A DNA stretch of 64,000 bases from Gimesia chilikensis (GCF_008329715.1 NZ_VTSR01000009.1:372001-436000), one strand, 5' to 3'; positions 26,413-36,364 are shown, counted from the stretch's first letter. The notes: generated from the letters alone by a model not told the origin. Numbers and translations: made by a program.

Positions 26413-26698
26413 GTCCGTATCCCTTTTCGCTTCCTGCTTCTTTGGCCAGACTGAGCCCCCACTCGGGCACAAAGCGGGGAAAGTGTCTTCGGAATACAAA
26501 AATTCGTCAACCCCCAATTGAGGATCCAGGGCCTGAACAGGCATACGGGAGCAGCAAAAAACCGGCTCGATTCCCATAACTTCTCCGATTTTTACTCGGA
26601 TTTAAGTGGATACAGCAGTAATATATAAGGAGTAAGCTCTGTATTGGGGCTCAGGTTCTACCTGTAAGTATCGCTTCACCGTACATTTCGTGTGTGAC

Positions 26699-27109
26699 AT
26701 GTCTGATCAATTTCACTGGCAATCCGTTTCGCGTTACCTGCTGACAGCAGGGGCGGTCTACGTATTGACGCTGACATCGCTCTCGTCTGCCCACGCGACC
26801 TGCGGCGATTATCTGCATCATGCCGGCTCTCCGGAACCCGCCAAGGTAGATTCCGATCAGCTGACGCATGCCCTGCCTGTGCCGGCTCAGCAGCCCTGCT
26901 CTGATCCCGAGTGCCAGAATCATCTGCCCGATCCGGCTCCTGAATCACCTGTCATCATGTTAACGGTCTCAAAGCCCGCCTGTGCCTTCGCCCGGGTTGA
27001 GCTGAAATCAGGAGCGCCGCTGACCGCTGCCATTTTGGGTCAGAATCGGCACTACACGAATGCCTGCCGCACGCGCATTGATCGTCCTCCCCGCACTTCT
27101 GCTGTCTGA
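26699..27109 (+). CDS. Small exported Cys-containing protein of unknown function
   Basis: About 136 residues. I chose the ATG at 26699 over an in-frame GTG at 26690. A signal peptide (YLLTAGAVYVLTLTSLSSAHA) is followed by a mature part with five cysteines spread along it (TCGDYL, QPCSDPEC, KPACAF, TNACRT) and several His. No domain recognised. It precedes the pentaheme cytochrome gene by about 160 bases on the same strand. A role in that system, for instance metal or redox handling, is only a guess from position. Confidence 0.55.
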   Translation: MSDQFHWQSVSRYLLTAGAVYVLTLTSLSSAHATCGDYLHHAGSPEPAKVDSDQLTHALPVPAQQPCSDPECQNHLPDPAPESPVIMLTVSKPACAFARVELKSGAPLTAAILGQNRHYTNACRTRIDRPPRTSAV

Positions 27110-27266
27110 AACGCGATCGTCACAGGGACAATGTCTCTGTTGTGTTTCAGGGAATCTGCTTGCGCCGCTCCGCGTCTGATACAACAGACTCGCGACTGCG
27201 CGCTGCTGGAATTCTAAACTCAGCCGATTCCCCTCACAGACAGTTTGTGCAGGATTTCTTTTAACC

Positions 27267-30107
27267 ATGGCTACCACTGATACGTCCGTGAATGAATCAC
27301 GGCCCCGTCGCATCGTCCGTCGTGCCGTCGGACCAAAGTTGCGCAAAGTTTTATATCTGTTATTTTTCCTGGTTGCCCTGTTAGGGGCGAACTCGATCTA
27401 CCTGGTCAGTATCACTACCTATGACTGGCTGAGTGGCGAGACTCTGGAAAACTGGTTCTATCAGTACATGTTTCTGGCACACCTGATTCTGGGACTGGTT
27501 CTCCTGGCGCCATTCATCCTGTTCGGCATTGTTCACATTTATAACACAAAGAATCGGCTCAACCGCCGCGCAGTTCGCGTGGGGTACGGCCTGTTTATTA
27601 TCTCCTGCCTGGTACTGATTTCCGGACTGCTGCTGCTGCGTATCGGTTCCTTTGATTTAAAGAATCCCACTGCCCGATCCATCACGTATTGGTGCCACGT
27701 GATCGCTCCCATATTTGCGCTCTGGCTCTACTGGTTACACCGGCTGGTAGGTCCCAAGATTCGTTGGAAAGCCGGATTGTCTTATATGGGAGTGATTACG
27801 GCCATGGTCATCGGCATGCTGATGTTCCATTCCTCCGACCCCCGTAAGTGGAATGTCGTCGGACCGGAATCGGGTGAGAAATACTTCTTCCCCTCCCTGG
27901 CCCGCACCTCGACGGGGGACTTCATCCCCTCCAAAGCACTGATGATGGATGACTACTGTAAGAAGTGTCATCCCGATACTCATAAAGACTGGTCTAAGAG
28001 CGTTCACCGTTTCAGTTCGTTCAACAACCCGACCTACCTGGCCTCGGTACGTGAAACGCGGAAAGTCGCTTTCGAACGTGACGGCAACCTGCAGGCCTCC
28101 CGCTTCTGTGCAGGCTGCCACGATCCGGTTCCGTTCTTCAGTGGCGCCTTTGATGATCCGAACTTTGACGACATCAATCACATCACCGCCCAGGCCGGCA
28201 TCACCTGCACGACCTGCCATGCGATTACGCACGTTAACAGTGTCCGCGGCAACAGTGACTACACGATCGAAGAACCGATCCATTACCCCTTCGCCTATAG
28301 CGACAATCCCTTCCTGCAATGGGTCAACAATCAGCTGGTCAAAGCAAAGCCTGAGTTCCATAAGAAGACCTTCCTGAAAGACTTCCATAAATCGACCGAA
28401 TTCTGTGGTACCTGTCACAAGGTGCATCTGCCCGAGGAACTCAATCAGTACAAATTCCTGCGCGGACAGAATCATTATGATTCCTTCCTGCTGAGTGGGG
28501 TCTCCGGCCATGGAGCGCGGAGTTTCTATTATCCCCCCCAGGCACAGGAAAACTGCAACAAGTGCCACATGCCCGCGAAAGAGTCGAACGACTTCGGTGC
28601 CCGTCACTTCTACGGCGCGAAGGAACTCAGTGTGCACAACCACCTGTTCCCCGCCGCGAACACAGGTATCGCCGCCCTGCGGGGTGATCAGGAAACAGTG
28701 GCCGTCCATCAGGATTTCCTGAAAGACAATCTCCGCGTCGACTTCTTCGGCATCCGCGAAGAAGGAAGTATCGAAGGCAAGTTGACCGCACCACTGCGAC
28801 CGGAAGTACCCACATTGAAACCGGGACGCAAGTATCTTCTGGAAACCGTGCTGCGTACGTTGAAAGTCGGCCACCACTTCACGCAGGGAACAGCCGACTC
28901 CAACGAAATCTGGCTGGATGTCACCGTCAAAAGTGGCGACCGGATTATCGGCCGCAGTGGTTCCCGGGAAGCGGATGGCACCGTGGATCCCTGGTCGCAT
29001 TTCGTGAATGCGTTTGTGATTGACCGTGAAGGCAATCGCATCGACCGCCGTAATGCCCAGGACATCTTCGTGGCCCTGTATAACAACCAGATGCCCCCCG
29101 GTGCCGGCCAGACCGTGCATTACGAACTCAACCTGCCCGATGATCTGACCGAACCGGTAACCGTCGAAGCGAAACTGCAGTATCGCAAATTCGATACGCA
29201 TTACATGCAGTACGTCGCCTCTTCCCTGGAAGAGAAAGGACAGAAGCTCTCCTGGAAAGAACCGGGAGTACCGTATGTGAATACGCTGCCCATCACCACG
29301 ATCGCTTCTGACACGATCACCTTCCCCGTGGAGGGCGTGGAGGCGAAAGTGGAGAACAAAAAAGTGGAGATCCCGGAATGGCAGCGCTGGAACGATTATG
29401 GCATCGGGCTGTTCCTCAAAGGAAAAGCCGAACTGCGTCAGGCCGCCGAGGCGTTCAGCCACGTCGATCAACTGGGACGCTATGATGGTTCTCTGAATCT
29501 GGCGCGGGTCTACTTCCGCGAAGGACGACTGCAGGACGCCGTCGAGGCCCTGCAAAAATCCTCGACCTTCACCGATCCCCCCGCCCCGCCGTGGACGCTC
29601 GCCTGGTTGAGCGGCAAGGTGAACCAGCAACAGGGACACCTGGATGAAGCCGAGAAGAACTACCGCAGTGTCCTGGAAGACCAGACCGAAGAACGCACCA
29701 GTCGTGGCTTTGATTTCAGCAAAGATTACGTGGTGATCAACGACCTGGGACAAAACCTGTTTGATCAGGCCAAACGGTTCCGTACCGAAGCCAATCGGGA
29801 TCAACGGGACCAGTTACTCAATCAGGCGGTGGAACAGTTCCAGAAGACACTGGTCCTCGATCCGGAAAACGTGACAGCGCACTACAACCTGTCGCTGATC
29901 TACGACCAGTTGGGAAAACAGGAACTGTCCGAGGAGCATCGTAATTTACACCTGAAGTATAAAGTGGACGATACCGCACGCGGTTTTGCCGAACGCAAGG
30001 CCCGTGAGAAATACCCTGCAGCCAACCATGCTGCAGAACAACCTGTGATTTACTCGTTACATCGTAAGACTGAAACCAAACCGAATGCGACAGCCCTCAA
30101 GGACTGA
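27267..30107 (+). CDS. Membrane-anchored pentaheme c-type cytochrome with TPR domain
   Basis: 946 residues. Five hydrophobic segments (about 29-51, 67-90, 106-126, 140-160, 171-187) include His residues that could ligate heme b. The periplasmic part has five CxxCH heme motifs: CKKCH (231), CAGCH (281), CTTCH (314), CGTCH (380) and CNKCH (430), spaced as in cytochrome c554-type proteins. A beta-rich domain follows (about 480-690), then TPR-like helices (700-900), including FSHVDQLGRYDGSLNLARVYFREGRLQDAV and LDPENVTAHYNLSLIYDQLGK. Likely a quinol-linked periplasmic electron-transfer protein; partner unknown. The CRTAC gene follows after 38 bases. Confidence 0.92.
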   Translation: MATTDTSVNESRPRRIVRRAVGPKLRKVLYLLFFLVALLGANSIYLVSITTYDWLSGETLENWFYQYMFLAHLILGLVLLAPFILFGIVHIYNTKNRLNRRAVRVGYGLFIISCLVLISGLLLLRIGSFDLKNPTARSITYWCHVIAPIFALWLYWLHRLVGPKIRWKAGLSYMGVITAMVIGMLMFHSSDPRKWNVVGPESGEKYFFPSLARTSTGDFIPSKALMMDDYCKKCHPDTHKDWSKSVHRFSSFNNPTYLASVRETRKVAFERDGNLQASRFCAGCHDPVPFFSGAFDDPNFDDINHITAQAGITCTTCHAITHVNSVRGNSDYTIEEPIHYPFAYSDNPFLQWVNNQLVKAKPEFHKKTFLKDFHKSTEFCGTCHKVHLPEELNQYKFLRGQNHYDSFLLSGVSGHGARSFYYPPQAQENCNKCHMPAKESNDFGARHFYGAKELSVHNHLFPAANTGIAALRGDQETVAVHQDFLKDNLRVDFFGIREEGSIEGKLTAPLRPEVPTLKPGRKYLLETVLRTLKVGHHFTQGTADSNEIWLDVTVKSGDRIIGRSGSREADGTVDPWSHFVNAFVIDREGNRIDRRNAQDIFVALYNNQMPPGAGQTVHYELNLPDDLTEPVTVEAKLQYRKFDTHYMQYVASSLEEKGQKLSWKEPGVPYVNTLPITTIASDTITFPVEGVEAKVENKKVEIPEWQRWNDYGIGLFLKGKAELRQAAEAFSHVDQLGRYDGSLNLARVYFREGRLQDAVEALQKSSTFTDPPAPPWTLAWLSGKVNQQQGHLDEAEKNYRSVLEDQTEERTSRGFDFSKDYVVINDLGQNLFDQAKRFRTEANRDQRDQLLNQAVEQFQKTLVLDPENVTAHYNLSLIYDQLGKQELSEEHRNLHLKYKVDDTARGFAERKAREKYPAANHAAEQPVIYSLHRKTETKPNATALKD

Positions 30108-30145
30108 CGCCTGCGGTGACTGATAAACAGCTCAAGGATTTTCCC

Positions 30146-32065
30146 ATGACAGATCAGAACAACACCGATCTGGAACTTGATCCGAATCTCGAAGAAGAGA
30201 CCGAACAGAACGACGAGTCGATCGGCCGCGCCTTCTGGTATTCACTCTCCGTAATGCTGGTCCTGGCGGTCATCGGCGGTACCGTCTTTCTGGTAAACCG
30301 GCTCAACGAACCGGAAACAGTGGTCAAGGAGACGCCACTCTCTCTGCCTGAAAAACGGGAAGTGGAAGAAATCATCCTTCCCAAGATTCCGTTTAAAGAC
30401 ATTACCGAGGAAGCAGGCATCGCTTTTGTCCACAACAATGGGGCCGCCGGCGAAAAACTGCTGCCGGAAACCATGGGGGGCGGTGCTGCCTTCTTTGACT
30501 ATGACAACGACGGCGACCAGGACCTGCTGCTCGTGGGTTCTACCGACTGGCCCTGGACCGACTCTTCGAGGAAAGTAAAACCCGATGCGTCATCTCTGGC
30601 ACTCTACCAGAATGATGGCACAGGTAAATTTAAAGATGTCACTGAAGACATGGGGCTGGATGTTTCGATGTATGGCATGGGCGTCGCCTGCGGAGACTAT
30701 AACAACGATGGCCTGGTGGATCTGTTCGTCTCCTGCCTGGAATCCAACTATCTGTTTAAAAATGAAGGCAACCGATTTGTCGATGTGACGAGTCAGGCAG
30801 GTGTCGGCGGTCCCGATAAACTGTGGAGCACCAGTTGTGGCTGGTTTGACTATGACCGGGATGGCGACCTCGACCTGTTGGTCTGCAACTACGTTGACTG
30901 GACTCCCGCCTACGACCGCGCGCAGAACTTTACCCTGAAAGGGGGAATCCGCGCCTACGGTCGTCCCCAGAACTTTAACGGCGTAAACCCCCTGCTCTAC
31001 GAGAACCTGGGGAACGGCACCTTTCGGGATCAGACTGACCAGGCGGGACTGAAAATCATTTCTCCCGGTACCGGAGTCCCACTGGCGAAATCTCTGGGCC
31101 TGCATTTCTATGATTTTGATCAGGATGGTTACCTGGATGTATTGATCACGAACGACACCGTCCAGAACCTGCTGTTCCACAATCAACAGGATGGCACCTT
31201 CAAAGAAATCGCCGCACTCTCGGGGGTCGCCTTTGATATGGACGGTAATGCCCGTGGGGCCATGGGCGTCGATATCGCAGCCTTCCGCAATGATGAAACC
31301 CTGGGCATCGCCATCGGGAACTTCGCCAACGAAATGACGGCTCTCTACACGTCACCCGGAAAAGAGATGCAGTTCATTGACGAAGCGGTCTCGAACGGTC
31401 TGGGGCCACAAACCCGCATGTCACTCACGTTTGGCGTCTTCTTCTTCGATGCCGACCTGGATGGCAGGCTCGATCTGTTCTCGGCCAACGGTCACCTGGA
31501 GGAAGACATCAACATCGTCCAGGAACGCCAGCATTATGAACAGTCACCCCAGCTGTTCTGGAACTGCGGAGCACAACACGCCACGGAATTCCTGCCGCTG
31601 GGAGAAGCGCTCGTCGGTTCTGATTTTGTAAAACCGCTGGTCGGACGCGGTGCGACCTTTGCCGACATCGATGCAGACGGCGATTTGGATCTGCTCATTA
31701 TGACCACTGGAAATAAGCCACGCCTGCTCCGAAATGAGCAGGCAACGGGCAATCACTGGGTTCGCTTCCGGTTGACCAGTACGCCCGCCGGAGACCAGAA
31801 GCCGAACCAGCGTGTCTCAAATCATGATGCTCTGGGAGCCGAAATCAGGATTAAAACGAAGACAGGTACCCAGAGCCGTCTGCTGATGCCCACCCGGAGC
31901 TATATCTCACAAACGGAGCTGCCTGTTACGTTTGGACTCGGTACGGAAACAGAAATTCAGTCCGTGAACATCCAATGGCCGTCTGGAAAAGTGACGACTC
32001 TGGAAAATCTTAAAGCGGACAAATTATACCAGATTTCTGAACAGGATGGTCTTGTTGACAAATAG
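30146..32065 (+). CDS. CRTAC family protein: FG-GAP/VCBS beta-propeller with ASPIC/UnbV domain
   Basis: About 639 residues. The ATG at 30146 is preceded by AAGGA at the right distance; an upstream GTG (30116) is less likely. One N-terminal membrane segment (FWYSLSVMLVLAVIGGTVFLV) anchors a periplasmic beta-propeller with repeated calcium-type loops: DYDNDGDQDLL, DYNNDGLVDLF, DYDRDGDLDLL, DFDQDGYLDVL, DADLDGRLDLF and DIDADGDLDLL. The C-terminal ASPIC/UnbV domain ends VNIQWPSGKVTTLENL. Such proteins commonly sit beside TPR or cytochrome genes in planctomycetes; function is not established. Operonic with the pentaheme cytochrome. Confidence 0.92.
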   Translation: MTDQNNTDLELDPNLEEETEQNDESIGRAFWYSLSVMLVLAVIGGTVFLVNRLNEPETVVKETPLSLPEKREVEEIILPKIPFKDITEEAGIAFVHNNGAAGEKLLPETMGGGAAFFDYDNDGDQDLLLVGSTDWPWTDSSRKVKPDASSLALYQNDGTGKFKDVTEDMGLDVSMYGMGVACGDYNNDGLVDLFVSCLESNYLFKNEGNRFVDVTSQAGVGGPDKLWSTSCGWFDYDRDGDLDLLVCNYVDWTPAYDRAQNFTLKGGIRAYGRPQNFNGVNPLLYENLGNGTFRDQTDQAGLKIISPGTGVPLAKSLGLHFYDFDQDGYLDVLITNDTVQNLLFHNQQDGTFKEIAALSGVAFDMDGNARGAMGVDIAAFRNDETLGIAIGNFANEMTALYTSPGKEMQFIDEAVSNGLGPQTRMSLTFGVFFFDADLDGRLDLFSANGHLEEDINIVQERQHYEQSPQLFWNCGAQHATEFLPLGEALVGSDFVKPLVGRGATFADIDADGDLDLLIMTTGNKPRLLRNEQATGNHWVRFRLTSTPAGDQKPNQRVSNHDALGAEIRIKTKTGTQSRLLMPTRSYISQTELPVTFGLGTETEIQSVNIQWPSGKVTTLENLKADKLYQISEQDGLVDK

Positions 32066-32491
32066 CAACAACGGTTTCTGATCCGTTCTCCTATTTTTCT
32101 GGACTTAGCGGATTTCAAATGGAAATCCTTGACATCTTCGCATCAACTTTGTTTGATATATAGGGTATCAAGGTGTGCACAAGCAGGTGCGAATTTGAAA
32201 TTGTCCTTGAATTACTGAGACCGAATTTGGCATAATACGCATTCGGGTGATTAAAAAGTTTCCTTCCCCCACTGGCGGATGCATGACAAGAAACATGCTT
32301 CGTCGGAATCGCCTGATATTAAACTCTGTTTCGTTCCGTGACGATCAGAGCCATCCGCCAGGTTAATCTGGCTATATTCCAACCTGATAAGAATTAAGTG
32401 CTCATACCCTGTTGCAAGCGTTTAGCCTCTGGCCCCGTGAGCCAATAACCGGACACAAATTATCCCCCCATTCGGAAATGGAGATGACCCA
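32066..32491 (+). promoter_or_regulatory. Leader region of the DUF1501 cluster: candidate promoter and long stem
   Basis: About 425 gene-free bases. TTGACA (32129-32134) with TTTGAT after 17 bases (32152-32157) is a candidate promoter. Further on, CTGGCGGATG (32272-32281) and CATCCGCCAG (32352-32361) form a perfect 10-bp inverted repeat around 70 bases. Just inside it is a small GCATG/CATGC hairpin. The transcript would thus carry a structured leader about 130 bases before the ATG. The promoter is inferred; the inverted repeats are seen. Confidence 0.45.
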
Positions 32492-33790
32492 ATGAGCTTC
32501 AAACAATCACGTCGTGACTTTTTACACGTTGGTTTTGCGGGTGGAATCGGGCTGACTCTACCTGAGTTTCTGCGTATTAAAAGCGCTCAGGCAGAACAAA
32601 AGTATTATGAGACCAAGGAAGGCACAGCCAAATCTGTGATCTTCATTTATCTCCCAGGTGGTGCAGCACACCAGGAAACCTGGGATCCCAAACCCTACGC
32701 TCCCGTTGAATACCGCGGCCCGATGGGTTCCATCGAAACCAACGTCGCAGGCGTTCGTTTCAATGAGAAACTGGCCAAGACCGCCAAAATCATGGATAAG
32801 CTGACCGTCTGCCGTTCCATGTCACACGGCGAAGCGGCTCACGAGCGCGGAACACACAATATGTTCACCGGCTATCGTCCCAGCCCGGCACTGCAGTTCC
32901 CCAGCATGGGAAGTGTCGTCACCCACGAGTTCGGTCCCCGGAACAGCATGCCTCAATATGTCTGTATTCCGAATCAGCCGAACGAATTCGCCGGAACCGG
33001 ATACCTGAGCTCTTCCTTCGCTCCTTTCAGCGTCGGAGCTGATCCTGCCTCTAACGGTTTCAAAGTGCGTGACCTGAACCTGCCAGGTGGTGTCGACGAC
33101 AAGCGGTTCACCCGCCGTCGCTCTCTGCTGGACGCTGTCAACGATCACTTTGTTAGCAAAGAAAAAGCAGACTCTCTGGATGCCGTTGATACCTTTTACA
33201 AGCAGGCCTACGACATGGTCTCATCGAAAGCTTCACAGGAAGCCTTCGACCTCGACAAAGAAGATGCCAAAGTACGTGACGCCTACGGCCGCAACCAGGC
33301 TGGCGCCCGCATGCTGCTGTCCCGTCGTCTGGTCGAAGCAGGTGCCCGCTTTGTCACCATGACTTATGGTGGCTGGGACATGCACGACCGGATCCAGACT
33401 GGAATCGAACGGAATCTGCCTTCCTTCGACCAGGCATTCTCCACACTGATCACAGACCTCTACGACCGCGGACTGCTGGACAGCACCCTGGTCTGCGTCT
33501 GCAGTGAATTTGGTCGTACTCCGAAAATCAATGGTACTGCCGGCCGCGACCACTGGCCGAAAGTATTCAGTCTGGTCATGGCTGGTGGCGGTATCAAAGG
33601 CGGTCAGGTTTATGGTTCGTCTGATGCCATTGCCAGTGAACCGGAAGACAAACCACTATCTGTTATGGACTGGGCTTCCACCATTTACCACTGCATGGGG
33701 ATTGTCTCAGATAAAGAACTGATGGCTCCCGGCGATCGTCCCATCGAAATCGTTGATGGCGGCAAAGTCGTTAAAGAGCTGCTCGTCTGA
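32492..33790 (+). CDS. DUF1501 family exported protein
   Basis: 432 residues. Twin-arginine signal SRRDFLHVGFAGGIG at the N-terminus. Family blocks are VIFIYLPGGAAHQETWDPKPYAP, CRSMSHGEAAHERGTHNMFTG, TMTYGGWDMHDRIQ, VCSEFGRTPKINGTAGRDHWPK and LVMAGGGIKGGQVYG. These agree with the 1832-3175 paralogue, though overall the two differ widely. First gene of a plus-strand cluster with a PPC-domain protein, DUF1549/1553 protein and c-heme/WD40 protein. DUF1501 plus DUF1549/1553 is a recurrent planctomycete pairing of unknown function. Confidence 0.93.
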   Translation: MSFKQSRRDFLHVGFAGGIGLTLPEFLRIKSAQAEQKYYETKEGTAKSVIFIYLPGGAAHQETWDPKPYAPVEYRGPMGSIETNVAGVRFNEKLAKTAKIMDKLTVCRSMSHGEAAHERGTHNMFTGYRPSPALQFPSMGSVVTHEFGPRNSMPQYVCIPNQPNEFAGTGYLSSSFAPFSVGADPASNGFKVRDLNLPGGVDDKRFTRRRSLLDAVNDHFVSKEKADSLDAVDTFYKQAYDMVSSKASQEAFDLDKEDAKVRDAYGRNQAGARMLLSRRLVEAGARFVTMTYGGWDMHDRIQTGIERNLPSFDQAFSTLITDLYDRGLLDSTLVCVCSEFGRTPKINGTAGRDHWPKVFSLVMAGGGIKGGQVYGSSDAIASEPEDKPLSVMDWASTIYHCMGIVSDKELMAPGDRPIEIVDGGKVVKELLV

Positions 33791-33822
33791 GAGCAATCTA
33801 ACCGGAATTAAAAGAACAGTCT

Positions 33823-33849
33823 GTTAGCACGGGTCTGACCCGTGCTAAC
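33823..33849. repeat. Perfect 27-base palindromic element
   Basis: GTTAGCACGGGTC (33823-33835), one base, then GACCCGTGCTAAC (33837-33849): 13 bp perfectly inverted. It lies 33 bases after the DUF1501 stop. No T-run follows, so it is not a classical intrinsic terminator. It could be an RNA-processing or attenuating hairpin between the first and second genes of the cluster, or a REP-like element. Confidence 0.75.
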
Positions 33850-33913
33850 ATTCTCGTTCCAGCGGAAATAAAAACTGATTCTCGAACATTCACATTCCAA
33901 GGGGGGAACCGTG

Positions 33914-36364
33914 ATGCTGCAGAATTTCAAGTCTGTCTGCACCGGCATTTTGACACTCGCACTCAGCGTACTACTCGTAGACTCCGCCTGGGCCACAGAT
34001 CCCAGTCTGAACTATGTCCGTCCCCGAGGGGGACAACGAGGTACCGAGTTGGAACTCACCTTCATTGGTGCCCGTCTTTCTGATGCGGTCGAAATTCTGT
34101 CCTATAAAAAAGGATTCGAATTCAAAGACATCAAAGCGAATCCCAAAAACGCGAATGTCTGCACCGCGATCGTCAAAATCGCCCCTGATTGTGCCTTGGG
34201 TGAGCATACCTTCCAGGTTCGCACGAAAACAGGTGTCTCCGAATACAAAACATTCTGGGTCGGACCGTTCCCCGAAATCGCCGAAAAAGAACCTAACAGC
34301 GAATTCGAAACCCCTCAGCCCATTGAAATGAACCACACCGTAAGTGGTGTCGTTCAGAATGAAGACGTTGATCACTATGTCGTCACAGCCAAAAAAGGCG
34401 ATCGCATCTCTGCAGAAATCGAGGGCATTCGTCTGGCGACCACACTGTTCGACCCTTACATCGCCATCCTGGATGAAAAACGTTTTGAGCTCAAAGCCGA
34501 AGACGATCTCCCCCTGCTGAGAAATGATGCCGCGGTCTCGGTAATCGCCCCCGCTGATGGCAAATACACGATCCTGGTTCGTGACAGTTCATACGGCGGA
34601 AACGGTGCTGCATTCTACCGTCTGCACGTCGGTACTTATCCTCGTCCGACAGCCGTTTATCCCGCTGGCGGCCAACTGGGATCCAAACAGAAAGTTACAT
34701 TCAAAGGGAATACCGTCGATAACCTGGTTCAGGAATTCCAGCTCCCGGATAAGCCCGATGCTGAGTTCGAACTGTTCGCCAGTGATGCCGGGGGAACCGC
34801 TCCTTCCGGAAACGTATTCCGCCTGTTTCCGCATGGTAACTCCATGGAACAGGAGCCTAATAACGACTTTAAAACGGCATCTGCAGCAGCACTGCCCAAT
34901 GCATTTAACGGGATCATCGAAACCGACGGCGATATCGATTACTTCAAATTTCAGGGCAAGAAAGACCAGACCCTGGAAATCGAATGCTACGCCCGTCGCA
35001 TCCGTTCTCCACTGGATGCCGTTGTGAACCTGTATAACGCCAAATTCGGTCGAGTTGCCGGCAACGACGACTCACGTGGTCCCGACAGTTACTTCCGTTA
35101 CAAGTTTCCCGCTGATGGGGATTACTACATCTCCATTACGGACCATCTTTCGCGCGGTGGAGCTGATTTTGTCTACCGCATCGAAATGTTGCCGGTTTCT
35201 CCGGGTCTTGAACTGGGTATTCCCCGCAATGCCCGTTACTCCCAGGAGCGACAGCAGATTGTAGTCCCCCGGGGCAACCGCTTTGCAGCAGTCATCAGTG
35301 CCAGCCGTTCTAACTTTGGTGGCGAAATCGCTCTCGATACTTCGAACTTCCCTAAGGGAGTCAAAGTTGTCGCCGAACCTATGGCAGCAAATCTGACAAC
35401 AATGCCCGTGGTATTCGAAGCAGCCGCAGATGCTCCTGTTGAAGGAGAACTCATCGAACTCAAGGGACATCATGTTGATCCCAAGCAGAATATCTCTGGA
35501 GTCTTCACCAACCGGGCCGACCTGGTACGCGTGCGGAACAACCAGCTGTTGTGGATGAAAGACGTCGCACAGATTCCAGTCGCAGTTGTCGAGGAAGTTC
35601 CTTTCAAACTCGATATCGTTGAACCCAAAGCCCCGCTGGCACGCAACGGCTCATTGCAACTTAAAGTTGTCGCTACTCGAAATGAAGGTTTCGACGAAGC
35701 GATCACCCTGCAATTCCCCTTCCGTCCACCGGGAGTTGGTGCTTCCAGCCGGGTTACGATCCCTAAAGGTAAAAATGAAGCATTCTACCCGATCAATGCC
35801 AACAGCAAGGCCGAAATTAAAAAATGGAAGGTCTTCGTCATTGGCTCTGCCAATGTGGGTGGTAATGCCTGGGTTTCCTCACAGCTGGCAAATCTGGAAG
35901 TGGCTGATTCCTATGTTGATCTGGATCTGGCACGTACAGCCGTCGAACAGGGTAAAGAGACTGAGATCATCTGTAAGGTTGACCTCAAGACTCCCTTCGA
36001 TGGAGATGCCAAAGTCAAACTGGTCGGTCTGCCTCCGAAAGTGACCACAGAAGACATCACTTTCAACAAAGAGAGCAAGGAGCTGATCTTCAAAGTGAAA
36101 ACGGATCCGGCTTCTCCCCAGGGGCGACATAAGAGTCTGTTCTGTCAGGTCGAAGTTCCTGTGAACGGCGAAACCGTCGTTCATACCGCCGGCCGCACCG
36201 AGTTGCGGATTGACAAGCCGATTCCACCTAAAAAAGACGAACCGGCGAAACCCAAAACTGTAGCGAAAAAAGAAGAACCCAAAAAGGAAGAACCCAAGCG
36301 TTTGACTCGACTGGAGCAGCTCCGACTCGAGGCTAAAAAACGACTGGAAGAAGGTACCAAGTAG
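33914..36364 (+). CDS. Exported protein with pre-peptidase C-terminal (PPC) domains
   Basis: About 816 residues. ATG at 33914 is preceded by AAGGGGGG seven bases upstream; the GTG just before is too close. Signal peptide to about residue 29 (VLLVDSAWA). At least two PPC-type beta-sandwich domains are visible by the pairs KEPNSEFETPQPIEMN with VDHYVVTAKKGDRISAEIEG and QEPNNDFKTASAA with IDYFKFQGKKDQTLEIECYARR. Ig-like segments follow. The C-terminus is a charged Lys/Glu/Pro tail (PKKDEPAKPKTVAKKEE...) ending in a basic helix. PPC domains usually bind carbohydrate or stabilise secreted enzymes; no catalytic domain is present. Second gene of the cluster. Confidence 0.88.
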   Translation: MLQNFKSVCTGILTLALSVLLVDSAWATDPSLNYVRPRGGQRGTELELTFIGARLSDAVEILSYKKGFEFKDIKANPKNANVCTAIVKIAPDCALGEHTFQVRTKTGVSEYKTFWVGPFPEIAEKEPNSEFETPQPIEMNHTVSGVVQNEDVDHYVVTAKKGDRISAEIEGIRLATTLFDPYIAILDEKRFELKAEDDLPLLRNDAAVSVIAPADGKYTILVRDSSYGGNGAAFYRLHVGTYPRPTAVYPAGGQLGSKQKVTFKGNTVDNLVQEFQLPDKPDAEFELFASDAGGTAPSGNVFRLFPHGNSMEQEPNNDFKTASAAALPNAFNGIIETDGDIDYFKFQGKKDQTLEIECYARRIRSPLDAVVNLYNAKFGRVAGNDDSRGPDSYFRYKFPADGDYYISITDHLSRGGADFVYRIEMLPVSPGLELGIPRNARYSQERQQIVVPRGNRFAAVISASRSNFGGEIALDTSNFPKGVKVVAEPMAANLTTMPVVFEAAADAPVEGELIELKGHHVDPKQNISGVFTNRADLVRVRNNQLLWMKDVAQIPVAVVEEVPFKLDIVEPKAPLARNGSLQLKVVATRNEGFDEAITLQFPFRPPGVGASSRVTIPKGKNEAFYPINANSKAEIKKWKVFVIGSANVGGNAWVSSQLANLEVADSYVDLDLARTAVEQGKETEIICKVDLKTPFDGDAKVKLVGLPPKVTTEDITFNKESKELIFKVKTDPASPQGRHKSLFCQVEVPVNGETVVHTAGRTELRIDKPIPPKKDEPAKPKTVAKKEEPKKEEPKRLTRLEQLRLEAKKRLEEGTK

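Noticed and set aside
26413..26577. 55-residue N-terminal extension of the acyltransferase
   Set aside because: The extension is not membrane-like or family-like; ATG at 26412 has AAGGGA upstream and the usual LpxL N-terminus.
27735..29804. 689-codon open frame on the minus strand
   Set aside because: Antisense to the pentaheme cytochrome gene, which has five clear CxxCH motifs; no signal or domain in the antisense product.
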